Of a stretch of 64,000 bases of DNA, positions 54,127 to 62,051 are shown piece after piece. The stretch spans positions 273,349 to 337,348 of the forward strand of contig NZ_BBPQ01000002.1 in NCBI RefSeq assembly GCF_000787855.1, given 5' to 3'. How positions within the stretch are numbered: the stretch's first letter is position 1; every line of letters starts with the position of its first letter. The translations under genes and the position numbers were made by a program. The notes below the pieces were generated by a model that worked only from the letters and a program-made list of their open reading frames with translations, was not told where the DNA came from and did not search any database. This stretch comes from Streptacidiphilus anmyonensis (GTDB lineage: Bacteria; Actinomycetota; Actinomycetes; Streptomycetales; Streptomycetaceae).

Positions 54127-55395
54127 TCAGGCGCGTCCCGAGGACTTCTGGGTGCGCCGGGACAGCGAGTCCACGACCACGGCGGCGAGCAGCACGCCAC
54201 CGGTGATCATGTACTGGATGTCCAGGGTCAGGCCGAGCATGTAGAGACCGGCGTTGATCGACTCGATCACCAGCATGCCGAGCAGCGCGGACCAGACGCG
54301 GCCGCGCCCGCCGAACAGCGAGGTGCCGCCGATGACGGCCGCGGCGATGGCCATCATCAGGTTGTTCGGGTCCGCACCGGCCTGGCCGGCCGCGTTGGTG
54401 GTGCCGGCGATGGCCAGACCGCCGAGCGCGGCGAAGGTGCCGGAGATGGCGTAGACCGAGATCCGGATGGCCGGGACGGAGATGCCGGCGCGGCGGCTCG
54501 CCTCGATGTTGCCACCGACGGCGAAGATCTTGCGGCCGTAGGAGGTGCGGCGCAGCACGAAGTCACAGACGATCAGCAGCGCCAGGAAGATCACCAGCGC
54601 GTTCGGCACGCCGCTGGCCTGGTTCAGCACGTAGGCCGCGCCGAAGGCGCCGATGGCCAGCAGCACCGCGCGCAGCACGATCTCGCTGGTCGGGCGGAAC
54701 GGGACGCCGGCCTTGCGGCGGCGCGCCTGCTCGCTGAGGCTGCCGAACAGCAGCGAGGCGACCGCGAGCACGGCCAGGACGTAGCCGCCGGAGATGTCCC
54801 CGCCGAGGAAGTAGGAGTTCCCGGACAGGAAGTGGTTCAGGCCCTTGTCGTCCAGGTTGATGGTGCCGGTGGAGCCGAGGAGCCACAGCATCACGCCCTG
54901 CCAGGCCAGGAAGCCGGCGAGGGTGACGACGAAGGCGGGCACGCCGATCTTGGCGAAGATGAAGCCGTGCAGCGCGCCGATGGCGGCGCCGGTCAGCAGC
55001 GTGAGCAGCACCGACAGCCACGGGTCGACGTGCTCGTTGACCGAGAGCACGGCGTAGACGGCGGCGGCCAGGCCGCTGACGGCGCCGACCGAGAGGTCGA
55101 TCTCGCCCAGCAGCAGCACGAAGACCAGGCCGACGGCCAGCAGACCGATGCCGACCATGTAGTAGGCGATGAACTCGGCCGTCGACGCGGCGAAGTACTT
55201 GCCGTCGTTGAGGCTGAAGACGGCCCAGATGACGATCAGACCGACGACGACCGGCAGCGAGCCGAGGTCGCCGCCGCGGACCTTGCGCACGAACTCGCTG
55301 ACGTAGCCGGAAAGGCCGGACTCGCGCTGGAGCAGCCGCGGGTCGACGGCCGGGCTCGACGCGGGGGGCGGGGTGGTCTTGGTGTCGTTGCTCAC
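54127..55395 (-). CDS. xylH: Xylose-type sugar ABC transporter permease
   Basis: 422 residues from ATG 55395, overlapping the end of xylG by 4 bp. It belongs to the ribose/xylose permease family (BPD_transp_2) with about ten membrane segments; [40 protein letters not shown] and [20 protein letters not shown] are diagnostic. Pro-rich, basic cytosolic ends frame it. It forms the channel for the XylF-bound sugar. Length and order match XylH of Streptomyces. Confidence 0.93.
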   Translation of the reverse strand: MSNDTKTTPPPASSPAVDPRLLQRESGLSGYVSEFVRKVRGGDLGSLPVVVGLIVIWAVFSLNDGKYFAASTAEFIAYYMVGIGLLAVGLVFVLLLGEIDLSVGAVSGLAAAVYAVLSVNEHVDPWLSVLLTLLTGAAIGALHGFIFAKIGVPAFVVTLAGFLAWQGVMLWLLGSTGTINLDDKGLNHFLSGNSYFLGGDISGGYVLAVLAVASLLFGSLSEQARRRKAGVPFRPTSEIVLRAVLLAIGAFGAAYVLNQASGVPNALVIFLALLIVCDFVLRRTSYGRKIFAVGGNIEASRRAGISVPAIRISVYAISGTFAALGGLAIAGTTNAAGQAGADPNNLMMAIAAAVIGGTSLFGGRGRVWSALLGMLVIESINAGLYMLGLTLDIQYMITGGVLLAAVVVDSLSRRTQKSSGRA

Positions 55396-56171
55396 TTCGC
55401 GGCCTCCGCCGTGCGCGCCGCGCGCCGGGTCACCGCGTTCTCGGTGGCGCCGGTGATGGCGGCGATGATGGTCTCCTGCGTGGTCTGCTGCACCGGGAAG
55501 GTTCCGTTGTTCCTTCCGAGGCGCAGGACCGCGACGGTGTCCGCGACGGCGCGGACGTCGGCCATGTTGTGGCTGATCAGGATGACGCCGAGGCCGCGCT
55601 CACGCAGCCGCTCGACCAGGTCGAGGACCTGGGCGGTCTGCTCGACGCCGAGGGCGGCGGTCGGCTCGTCCAGGATGACGACCTTCGGCTCGCCGATCAG
55701 CGAGCGGGCGATCGCCACGACCTGGCGCTGACCACCCGACAGCGAGGCGATCGGGATGCGGACGGACGGGATGCGGATGGACAGGGTGTCCAGCAGCTCC
55801 CGCGCCCTCTGCTCCATGGCCACCTCGTCGAGGGTGCCGCGGCGCTTCAACTCACGCCCCAGGAACAGGTTGTTGACGACGTCCAGGTTGTCGCAGAGGG
55901 CGAGGTCCTGGTAGACGGTCGCGACGCCGAGGTGCTGGGCGTCCTGCGGCCGGTTGATCTGGACCGGGCGTCCCTCCCACTCGATCTGGCCGTCATCGAT
56001 GGGGTGCACTCCGGCGATCGTCTTGACCAGGGTGGACTTACCGGCGCCGTTGTCACCGACCAGCGCCACCACCTCTCCGGCGTGGACCTCCAGCTCGACG
56101 TCGGTCAGCGCCTGGACGGCGCCGAACCGCTTGGAGACTCCGCGCAACGCCAGTACGGGCGCGCTTGTCAC
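55392..56171 (-). CDS. xylG: Sugar ABC transporter ATP-binding protein
   Basis: 259 residues from GTG 56171 (GGAGAAGGAG upstream). Walker A GDNGAGKSTLVKT, signature LSGGQRQVVAIAR, Walker B VVILDEPTAALG and SHNMADVRAVAD are present. It has a single nucleotide-binding domain, whereas most CUT2 ATPases (XylG, RbsA, MglA of enterobacteria) are fused doubles of about 500 residues; the short form is, as I remember, usual for streptomycete XylG. It works with XylH and XylF. Confidence 0.92.
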   Translation of the reverse strand: MTSAPVLALRGVSKRFGAVQALTDVELEVHAGEVVALVGDNGAGKSTLVKTIAGVHPIDDGQIEWEGRPVQINRPQDAQHLGVATVYQDLALCDNLDVVNNLFLGRELKRRGTLDEVAMEQRARELLDTLSIRIPSVRIPIASLSGGQRQVVAIARSLIGEPKVVILDEPTAALGVEQTAQVLDLVERLRERGLGVILISHNMADVRAVADTVAVLRLGRNNGTFPVQQTTQETIIAAITGATENAVTRRAARTAEAAK

Positions 56172-56273
56172 GTGAACCAACTCCTTCTCCCCGTCCGGTG
56201 CCTCGGACGGGATGCCGCGCCAGCCCTGGCGCCTGCGAGGTCGTGCGTAAAGCCTTGAATGGAATGTCCCGCG

Positions 56274-56308
56274 TCCGCCCGCACACGGGAATCCCGTGTG
56301 CGGGCGGA
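56274..56308 (-). terminator. Long hairpin between xylF and xylG
   Basis: A 17-bp perfect inverted repeat TCCGCCCGCACACGGGA (56274-56290) with 56292-56308 forms a near-continuous stem-loop 32 bp after the xylF stop. In sugar transport operons such an intercistronic hairpin usually stabilises or partly terminates the transcript so that more binding protein than ATPase is made. Confidence 0.7.
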
Positions 56309-56339
56309 TATCTGACGGACCGTCTGGACTGCGTCCGGA

Positions 56340-57443
56340 CTACTGCAGGCCGGCGGCCTTGCAGGCGGTGGCGAAGTCCGAGGTGCAGATCTGCGCGACG
56401 GTGTAGAGGCCGTCGGTGATGACGGTGTCCTTGATGTTCGCCTTGGTCAGCAGGACCGGGGTGAGCAGGTCGGACGGGACCGTGTTGCCGGAGAGGCTGG
56501 TCTTGGTGGCGGTGGCGACCGAGCTGATGGACTGGCCGTTCAGCAGGTCGACGGCCAGCGTGGCGGCCGCCTCGGCCTCCGGCTTGTACGCCTTGTAGAC
56601 CGTGTACGCCTGGGTGCCGGCCACGATGCGCTGCACCGCGTCGAGCTGGGCGTCCTGGCCACCGATCGGGGCGTTGACGCCCGCGTTCTTCATCGAGGTG
56701 ACGATACCGGCGGCCATGCCGTCGTTGGCGGAGTAGACGCCCGCGACGTTCTTCGCACCGAGCTGGTTGAAGGCGGCGGTGGCCTTCTGCGCGGCGACGT
56801 CGGGCTTCCACAGGCCCGAGGCGTCGTAGGCGATGTCCACCTTGCCGGCGACGGCGGTGGTGAAGCCCTTCTTGAAGTCGGCGGCGTTCGGGTCGGCCGA
56901 GTCGCCGTCGATCTCCACGACCTTGGCGGACGGGGTGGCGGCGGAGCCCATGGCGGTGAGCAGGCCCTGGCCCTGGAGCTCACCGACCTTCTCGTTGTCG
57001 AACGAGACGTAGGCGTCGACCGGGCCCTGGGCCAGGCGGTCGTAGGCGACGACCTTGATGCCCTTGTCGTGCGCGGCCTGCACGGAGGACTTGATCTGGG
57101 CCGAGTCCTGGGCGTCGACCACGATGACCTTGACGCCCTGGTTGATCATCGTCTGGACCTGCTGCGCCTGGGTCTGGGCGCTGCCGGCGGCGTTGGCGTA
57201 GTCGACGGTGACGTTCGGGGCCAGGGCCTTGACCTTGGCCTCGAACAGCGGCTTGTCGAACTGCTCGTACCGGGTGGTGGTGTTCTCGGGGAGCAGCAGG
57301 CCGATGGCCTGGGAGCCGCCTGCGGCGGAGCTGGAAGAAGAAGAGCTGGCGTTGCTGCTGCCGGCCTTGCCACAAGCGGCCAGGCCGAGCGCGATGGAAA
57401 CGGCGGTGGTTACCACGACCGTGCGGCGCAGAGTGCTGTTCAT
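56340..57443 (-). CDS. xylF: Xylose-type sugar-binding lipoprotein
   Basis: 367 residues from ATG 57443, AGGGAGG upstream. The signal peptide MNSTLRRTVVVTTAVSIALG ends at the lipobox LAAC; a Ser-rich linker follows. The periplasmic-binding-protein fold (Peripla_BP_4) begins AIGLLLPENTTTRYEQFDKP and includes GVKVIVVDAQDSAQIKSSV and GVYSANDGMAAGI. It captures the sugar outside the membrane for XylGH. The operon xylF-xylG-xylH lies just downstream of the ROK regulator gene, transcribed in the same direction. Confidence 0.94.
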   Translation of the reverse strand: MNSTLRRTVVVTTAVSIALGLAACGKAGSSNASSSSSSSAAGGSQAIGLLLPENTTTRYEQFDKPLFEAKVKALAPNVTVDYANAAGSAQTQAQQVQTMINQGVKVIVVDAQDSAQIKSSVQAAHDKGIKVVAYDRLAQGPVDAYVSFDNEKVGELQGQGLLTAMGSAATPSAKVVEIDGDSADPNAADFKKGFTTAVAGKVDIAYDASGLWKPDVAAQKATAAFNQLGAKNVAGVYSANDGMAAGIVTSMKNAGVNAPIGGQDAQLDAVQRIVAGTQAYTVYKAYKPEAEAAATLAVDLLNGQSISSVATATKTSLSGNTVPSDLLTPVLLTKANIKDTVITDGLYTVAQICTSDFATACKAAGLQ

Positions 57444-57473
57444 CGTTTGGGGTGCCTCCCTGACGCGGTCGCC

Positions 57474-57501
57474 ACACTGCGACCGAGGTGTGAGGAGTCA
57501 A
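57474..57501 (-). promoter_or_regulatory. Possible xylF promoter
   Basis: On the minus strand TTGACT (57501-57496) and CAGTGT (57479-57474) are 16 bp apart, a usable -35/-10 for the main sigma factor, about 30 nt before the ATG. A clearly A/T-rich patch, TTTAATTATTGAC, lies just upstream (about 57523-57535) where a repressor could sit. Confidence 0.4.
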
Positions 57502-57611
57502 CCCCGCACTCCCAGCTGGCGTCAATAATTAAAGTCGATGAACAGGCGATCCGAATCCATTCGTTATCTTCCTGAAGGCATGGCGGCAACCAAGCCCCCG
57601 GAATGCGGACA

Positions 57612-58790
57612 TCACCCCGTGGGCAATGCGTTGGAATCGCCCATTTCGGACATGACCAACGCCAAGGCTCCAAGAACCTCGGCCCTTCCGCCCAGCGTTC
57701 CGGGCACGACCGACAGTTGCCGCGCGGCGCTCGGGATGGCGTAGCGGGCCACGGACTCCCTTATCGGGTCGAGCACCAGGTCCCCCGCCTCGGCCAGATC
57801 GCCACCGAGGATGACCCGGCGCGGGTTCAGCAGGTTGCAGAGGTTGGCGACGCCGGTGCCGATCTGCCGGCCGGCGTCCGCGATCACCCGGCGGCAGCCG
57901 AGGTCGCCGCGCTGGGCCAGCTGCACCACCTTGGGCATGCTGAGGTCCGCGCCGTGGCTCTGCTGCAGCAGCGCCAGGATGTGGCGGGCGCTGACGAACG
58001 TCTCCAGGCAGCCGCGGTTGCCGCAGCGGCAGACCGGGCCCGCCTCGTCCAGGGTGATGTGCCCGATCTCGCCCGCCGTGCCGCCGGGCCCCCGGTAGAT
58101 CTGCCCGGCGATCACCAGACCGGCGCCGACACCGCTGGACACCTTGATGTAGGCGAGGTCCGAGAGCCCGCGGCCGGCGCCCCAGACCAGCTCGCCCAGC
58201 GCGCCCAGGTTCGCGTCGTTGTCGACGAGCACCGCCATGCCGAGGCGACGGGAGAGCTCCTGCGCCGGCGCGATGCCCGTCCAGCCCGGCAGGATCGCGG
58301 TCGAGCCGAGCGCGCCGGTCTCCACGTCGATCGGGCCGGGGACGCCGAGGCCGACGCCGATGACCTTCTCGGCGGGGAATCCGGTCTGCTCCAGCAGCCG
58401 CGCGACCAACTGCTCCGCGCGGCCGAAGCCCTGGTCGGCGGAGGCGTCGGTGTCGATCGGCTCGCTCTCCTCCGCCAGCACCCGGTGGGCCAGGTTGCCG
58501 ATGGCCACCCGCAGGTGGGAGTGACCGAAGTCGACGCCGACGACGATGCCCGCGTCCGCGCTGAGCGACACGCTGCGGGCGCGGCGCCCGCCCGAGGAGG
58601 TGGGCGTGACCACCACCGTCCCCGCCTCGCTGAGCTCACGGACGATGTTGGAGACCGTCGCGGCGGAGAGCCCCGTGCTCCGCGCGATCTCGGCCTGGGT
58701 CAGCGATCCGGCCATCCGGACAGCCCGGAGCACACGCTCCAGGTTGGCCCGGTGCAGCGACGACTGTGAACCCGGCGTTTCCACGGACAT
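57612..58790 (-). CDS. rok7B7: ROK-family transcriptional regulator of the xyl operon
   Basis: 392 residues from ATG 58790 (GGAGG upstream). The N-terminal winged helix is SLTQAEIARSTGLSAATVSNIVREL; the ROK kinase-like domain has GVDFGHSHLRVAIGNL (phosphate-1 loop), GLGVPGPIDVETG, DNDANLGALGE and the zinc motif CRCGNRGCLETF. Sugar kinase activity is generally absent in ROK regulators with the helix-turn-helix. Its position beside xylFGH matches Rok7B7 of S. coelicolor, which represses xylose transport and affects carbon catabolite control and antibiotic production; I base the name on this synteny. Confidence 0.82.
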   Translation of the reverse strand: MSVETPGSQSSLHRANLERVLRAVRMAGSLTQAEIARSTGLSAATVSNIVRELSEAGTVVVTPTSSGGRRARSVSLSADAGIVVGVDFGHSHLRVAIGNLAHRVLAEESEPIDTDASADQGFGRAEQLVARLLEQTGFPAEKVIGVGLGVPGPIDVETGALGSTAILPGWTGIAPAQELSRRLGMAVLVDNDANLGALGELVWGAGRGLSDLAYIKVSSGVGAGLVIAGQIYRGPGGTAGEIGHITLDEAGPVCRCGNRGCLETFVSARHILALLQQSHGADLSMPKVVQLAQRGDLGCRRVIADAGRQIGTGVANLCNLLNPRRVILGGDLAEAGDLVLDPIRESVARYAIPSAARQLSVVPGTLGGRAEVLGALALVMSEMGDSNALPTG

Positions 58791-59017
58791 GATCGATCCA
58801 TCCTCCCCGCGCCCTTGCGGCGGAGACCCGTTCGCGGCCTGGTTTCGGCCTTGAATACAACTTCTGAACTTCAAGCAGAGCCAATGGGATGAAGTCGTGT
58901 CAAGGCTGAAGGGAAAGAGATGCCCGAAACGTTGCGGAAGCGCGTCGGCGCTGACCCGAGCGGCACGAGCGAGGGCGAAGGCAAGCGCTGCCTTCGGGCG
59001 GCCGGTCAGGACGGCCG
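58791..59017 (-). promoter_or_regulatory. Leader of the ROK regulator with an inverted repeat
   Basis: 227 bp without a gene. CTTGAA-N14-TTCAAG (58850-58875) with an internal repeated ACTTC could be an autoregulatory site; the word GCCTTGAAT also occurs upstream of xylG near 56252. Confidence 0.4.
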
Positions 59018-59662
59018 TCAGGAGCGGGCGAAGTCCGGCTCGTCCAGACCGCTCACCCGGGTGGGCCGCCCGAGCAGCGCCACCTCCCGGAACTGCCACA
59101 ACAGCGCGCCGGTCGGCGCGTGCACGACCATGGTGCGGCGCAGCGGCATCTGGAGCAGCCGACCGCCGTCGGGCGTCTCCCGCCAGCGCGGCACGTCCGG
59201 GTCGCAGAGCCGGGCGAGCGGGACGCGGTGCAGCGAGTGCACCTCGCGCGGGCAGCGGCGCAGCCGCGCGGGCGGCGCGTCGAGCAGGACCACGACCGGG
59301 GTGATCACGAAGCCCGTGCCCGCGACGTAGTCGTCCAGCAGGCCGGCCACGGCGGAGGCAGGGGCCTCGACGCCGGTCTCCTCGGCCAGTTCGCGCAGGG
59401 CGGTCTCCGCGGAGCCCTCCCCCGGCTCGACCCTGCCGCCGGGCAGCGCCCACTGCCCGGCGTTGCGGCCCTTGGCCGCACGTTTGATCATCAGCAGCTG
59501 CGGGCCGGTCGGCGACGGCAGCACACAGACCGCGACGGCCGCCGCACGCCCGCCCGCGGTCACGGCCGAACGGCGCGGGAAGGCGGCCAGGTTGCGGCGG
59601 ATCGTGTCGTGGTCGACGCCCGGCTGCGGCGGCAGCGGCGGCGTGGTGGCGTCCGGGCTCAC
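59018..59662 (-). CDS. Nudix hydrolase
   Basis: 214 residues from GTG 59662, overlapping the TetR TGA (GTGA). The Nudix box is complete: GGRVEPGEGSAETALRELAEETGVE fits GX5EX7REUXEEXGU, so the metal-binding glutamates are intact. The region before it, QLLMIKRAAKGRNAGQWALP, is typical. CoA-pyrophosphatase-like or NADH-pyrophosphatase-like activity on a nucleoside diphosphate derivative is probable; neighbouring acyl-CoA genes make CoA or acyl-CoA attractive. It is cotranscribed with tetR. Confidence 0.88.
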   Translation of the reverse strand: MSPDATTPPLPPQPGVDHDTIRRNLAAFPRRSAVTAGGRAAAVAVCVLPSPTGPQLLMIKRAAKGRNAGQWALPGGRVEPGEGSAETALRELAEETGVEAPASAVAGLLDDYVAGTGFVITPVVVLLDAPPARLRRCPREVHSLHRVPLARLCDPDVPRWRETPDGGRLLQMPLRRTMVVHAPTGALLWQFREVALLGRPTRVSGLDEPDFARS

Positions 59663-60270
59663 GCGGGTTCCGGGGAGGTGCGCCGCTCGACGAGCAGCTC
59701 GCGCTGGACGTAGCCGATCAGCAGCTCCCGCATCACCGAGACGGTCATGCCGGGGCGACCGGTCAGCACCTGGATCGCCGCGCCGTCCGTGAGCGCGGTC
59801 AGGTGCACGGCCAGCTCCTCGGGCGACACGTCGGTCCGGAAGACGCCCTGCCGCTGGCCGCGCCGGACGATCCGCACCACGGTCTCGTGCCAGCGGGCGT
59901 AGAACTCGTTGTGCGCGGGCCGGAACTCGGGCCGCACCACGGCCTCCGCCCAGTACTGGAGCCAGATCGACCACTCGTCGCGCACCCGGCCCATCCGGGG
60001 CAGCTGCATGTCGATCAGCTTGAGCAGCCGCTCGTGGGCGTCGTCGATGCCGCGCAGCTCCCGGCTCTGCCGGACGAACGCCTGCTCGACGCAGTACTTC
60101 AGCGCCTGCGTCAGCACGTCGTCCTTGCCGGGGAAGTAGTAGTGCACCGTGCCCGTGCTGGTGCCGCACACCTTGGCGATGTCGCTGATCCGCACGGCGT
60201 GGAAGCCGCGCTCGGCGATCAGCTGCCAGGTGGCCTCCAGGATCGCTCCGCGCCGGTCCTCGTCCGTCAT
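59659..60270 (-). CDS. TetR-family regulator divergent from the hydroxyacyl-CoA dehydrogenase
   Basis: 203 residues from ATG 60270 (AGTAGG 8 nt upstream); an ATG at 60279 would add three residues. The helix-turn-helix is VRISDIAKVCGTSTGTVHYYFPGKDD at about 26-51. The C-terminal domain is of the TetR_C_6-like class (EWSIWLQYWAEAV, LTALTDGAAIQVL). It faces repeated copies of a palindromic site in the divergent promoter and is probably autoregulated while repressing the dehydrogenase operon. An acyl-CoA ligand is a reasonable guess. Confidence 0.9.
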   Translation of the reverse strand: MTDEDRRGAILEATWQLIAERGFHAVRISDIAKVCGTSTGTVHYYFPGKDDVLTQALKYCVEQAFVRQSRELRGIDDAHERLLKLIDMQLPRMGRVRDEWSIWLQYWAEAVVRPEFRPAHNEFYARWHETVVRIVRRGQRQGVFRTDVSPEELAVHLTALTDGAAIQVLTGRPGMTVSVMRELLIGYVQRELLVERRTSPEPA

Positions 60271-60282
60271 GGAGGTCATCCT

Positions 60283-60366
60283 ACTGACGCATCAGTCAGA
60301 GACAAGACCTTGACGCTGACGGCCCGAAGAGGGCTAACTGACGCATCAGTCAGACGCATCAGCCAG
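60283..60366. promoter_or_regulatory. Repeated TetR operator-like sites
   Basis: The 17-mer ACTGACGCATCAGTCAG, an inverted repeat CTGAC-N6-GTCAG, occurs identically at 60283-60299 and 60337-60353; a third, imperfect copy (CAGACGCATCAGCCAG) is at 60351-60366. They fill the 125-bp region between the divergent tetR and hydroxyacyl-CoA dehydrogenase genes. Confidence 0.85.
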
Positions 60367-60395
60367 ACAGAGACTCGTTCGCTCGGAGGCCTGAG

Positions 60396-61307
60396 ATGAA
60401 CCAACCCGTCCACCGCGTCGGAGTCGTCGGCGCCGGACTGATGGGCTCCGGCATCGCCGAGGTCTGCGCCCGCGCCGGGCTCGACGTCCTGGTCTTCGAG
60501 ATCGACGCGCAGGCGCTGGCCGCCGGACGCGAGCGCGTCGAGCGTTCGCTCGCCCGCGCGGTCCGCGGGGGCAGGCTCGGCGGGCCGGAGCGGGACAAGG
60601 CGCTCGGCCGCCTGCGCTGGACCACGGACCTGTCCGACTTCGCCGACCGGGAGCTGGTGCTCGAGGCGGTCGCCGAGTCCGAGCGGATCAAGACCGAGGT
60701 CTTCGCGCGGCTGGACCGCGTGGTCGAGGATCCGGACGCGATCCTCGCCTCGAACAGCTCCTCCATTCCCATGGTCAAGCTCGCGACGGCGACCTCCCGG
60801 CCGGACCGGGTGATCGGCGTCCACTTCTTCAATCCCGTGCCGGTCCTGCCGCTGGTCGAGCTCGTGCCCTCGCTCCTCACCGCGGAGCGGACGGCTGAGC
60901 GCGCCGAGGCGTTCGTCACCGGCGTCCTCGGCAAGCGCGTGATCCGCGCCGGCGACCGGGCGGGTTTCGTGGTCAACGCGCTGCTCGTGCCCTACCTGCT
61001 CTCGGCGATCCGGATGCTGGAGTCCGGCTTCGCCTCCGCGGCGGACATCGACCAGGGCATGGTGCAGGGCTGCGCCCACCCGCTGGGCCCGCTGGCCCTC
61101 GCCGACCTGATCGGGCTCGACACGGTGCAGGCGATCGCCGAGTCGATGTACCAGGAGTACAAGGAGCCGCTGTACTCGCCGCCGCCGCTGCTGGCGCGGA
61201 TGGTGCAGGCGGGTCTGCTGGGCCGCAAGTCCGGCCGCGGCTTCCACGACTACGCCGCGGCAGCCGGGGCAGCCGGGGTGGCCGAGGTGGCCGTCCAGAC
61301 AACGTGA
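60396..61307 (+). CDS. 3-hydroxyacyl-CoA (3-hydroxybutyryl-CoA) dehydrogenase
   Basis: 303 residues from ATG 60396 (GGAGG upstream). The N-terminal NAD-binding VGVVGAGLMGSGIAEVCARAG and LEAVAESERIKTEVF, with NSSSIP and HFFNPVPVLPLVELV (His-Glu catalytic pair), and the C-terminal domain RAGFVVNALLVPYLLSA define the family. It oxidises short 3-hydroxyacyl-CoA in butyrate or branched/aromatic acid catabolism. The C-terminus is a low-complexity AAAGAAGVAEVAV encoded by repeats. A TetR gene follows 57 bp downstream on the same strand. Confidence 0.92.
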   Translation: MNQPVHRVGVVGAGLMGSGIAEVCARAGLDVLVFEIDAQALAAGRERVERSLARAVRGGRLGGPERDKALGRLRWTTDLSDFADRELVLEAVAESERIKTEVFARLDRVVEDPDAILASNSSSIPMVKLATATSRPDRVIGVHFFNPVPVLPLVELVPSLLTAERTAERAEAFVTGVLGKRVIRAGDRAGFVVNALLVPYLLSAIRMLESGFASAADIDQGMVQGCAHPLGPLALADLIGLDTVQAIAESMYQEYKEPLYSPPPLLARMVQAGLLGRKSGRGFHDYAAAAGAAGVAEVAVQTT

Positions 61308-61320
61308 GAAGAACTCACGT
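61302..61320. promoter_or_regulatory. Inverted repeat before the second TetR gene
   Basis: ACGTGAG-AAGAA-CTCACGT, a perfect 7-bp inverted repeat, overlaps the stop codon of the dehydrogenase gene and lies 44 bp before the ATG at 61364. It may be an operator for that TetR; a terminator role is less likely given the short stem. Confidence 0.5.
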
Positions 61321-61363
61321 TAGTGACTCGCCAAGGCCGCACCCGATCGGGCAGAGTGAGGCC

Positions 61364-62002
61364 ATGCACGTTCCCGCGCCATCCGAAGGCAGCGTCCGTC
61401 GCCGGCCCGTGCAGCGGCGCAGTCAGGAACGCTTCGACCGCATCCTGGACGCCACCGCGCGCCTGCTCGACGAGGTCGGCTACACCGCGCTGACCACCAA
61501 GGAGGTCGCCCGGCGCGCGGAGGTCCCGATCGGCACGCTCTACCAGTTCTTCCCCGGCATCGACGGACTGCTGGGCGCGCTCGCCGAACGCAACCTCGAA
61601 CACTTCATGGACCGGCTGACCCGGCGCATGGAGGCCGAGCGGCCCTCCGACATCGCGACCATGGTCGACCTCGCGGTCGAGGAGTACGTGGCCATGCACC
61701 GCGCCGTGCCCGGCTTCGGCGTCGTCGACTTCGGCGCGGTCGGCCGCGAGGACGCGCAGAGCGTGCACCTGCTCGACTCCGTCCTGGAGAACAACGCCGC
61801 GGTCGCGGACCGCCTCTGGGCCCTCCTCGGCGACCTCATCGGCGGCGAGGACCGCGCGGCCGCGCGGATCTCCCTCCAGGTCGCCCTGGAGTGCGCGGAC
61901 GCGGTCCTGCGCCTGGCCTTCCGCCAGGACGCGGAGGGCGACCCGGTGCTCATCGCCGAATGCAAGAAGCTCCTGCGCGGCTACCTGACCGAGCCGGACT
62001 GA
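61364..62002 (+). CDS. TetR-family regulator
   Basis: 212 residues from ATG 61364 (GAGTGAGG upstream). The N-terminus is basic (VRRRPVQRRSQERFDRILDA); the helix-turn-helix is LTTKEVARRAEVPIGTLYQFF. The C-terminal domain belongs to the actinobacterial TetR_C class with VPGFGVVDFGAVGREDAQS. It is probably a local regulator; whether it controls the preceding dehydrogenase gene or itself through the inverted repeat just upstream is open. Its 3' end runs into a short tandem repeat shared with the convergent LLM gene. Confidence 0.9.
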   Translation: MHVPAPSEGSVRRRPVQRRSQERFDRILDATARLLDEVGYTALTTKEVARRAEVPIGTLYQFFPGIDGLLGALAERNLEHFMDRLTRRMEAERPSDIATMVDLAVEEYVAMHRAVPGFGVVDFGAVGREDAQSVHLLDSVLENNAAVADRLWALLGDLIGGEDRAAARISLQVALECADAVLRLAFRQDAEGDPVLIAECKKLLRGYLTEPD

Positions 62003-62011
62003 CCGCTCGAG

Positions 62012-62051
62012 CGCGTCGTGTCGCGTCGCGGCACGTCGCGGCGCGTCGCTC
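62012..62051. repeat. 10-bp tandem repeats spanning the LLM-oxidoreductase stop codon
   Basis: Four copies of a 10-bp unit close to CGCGTCGCGG run from 62012 to 62051 between two convergent genes. The TGA of the minus-strand gene (62050-62052) is at the edge of the last copy. Confidence 0.8.
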
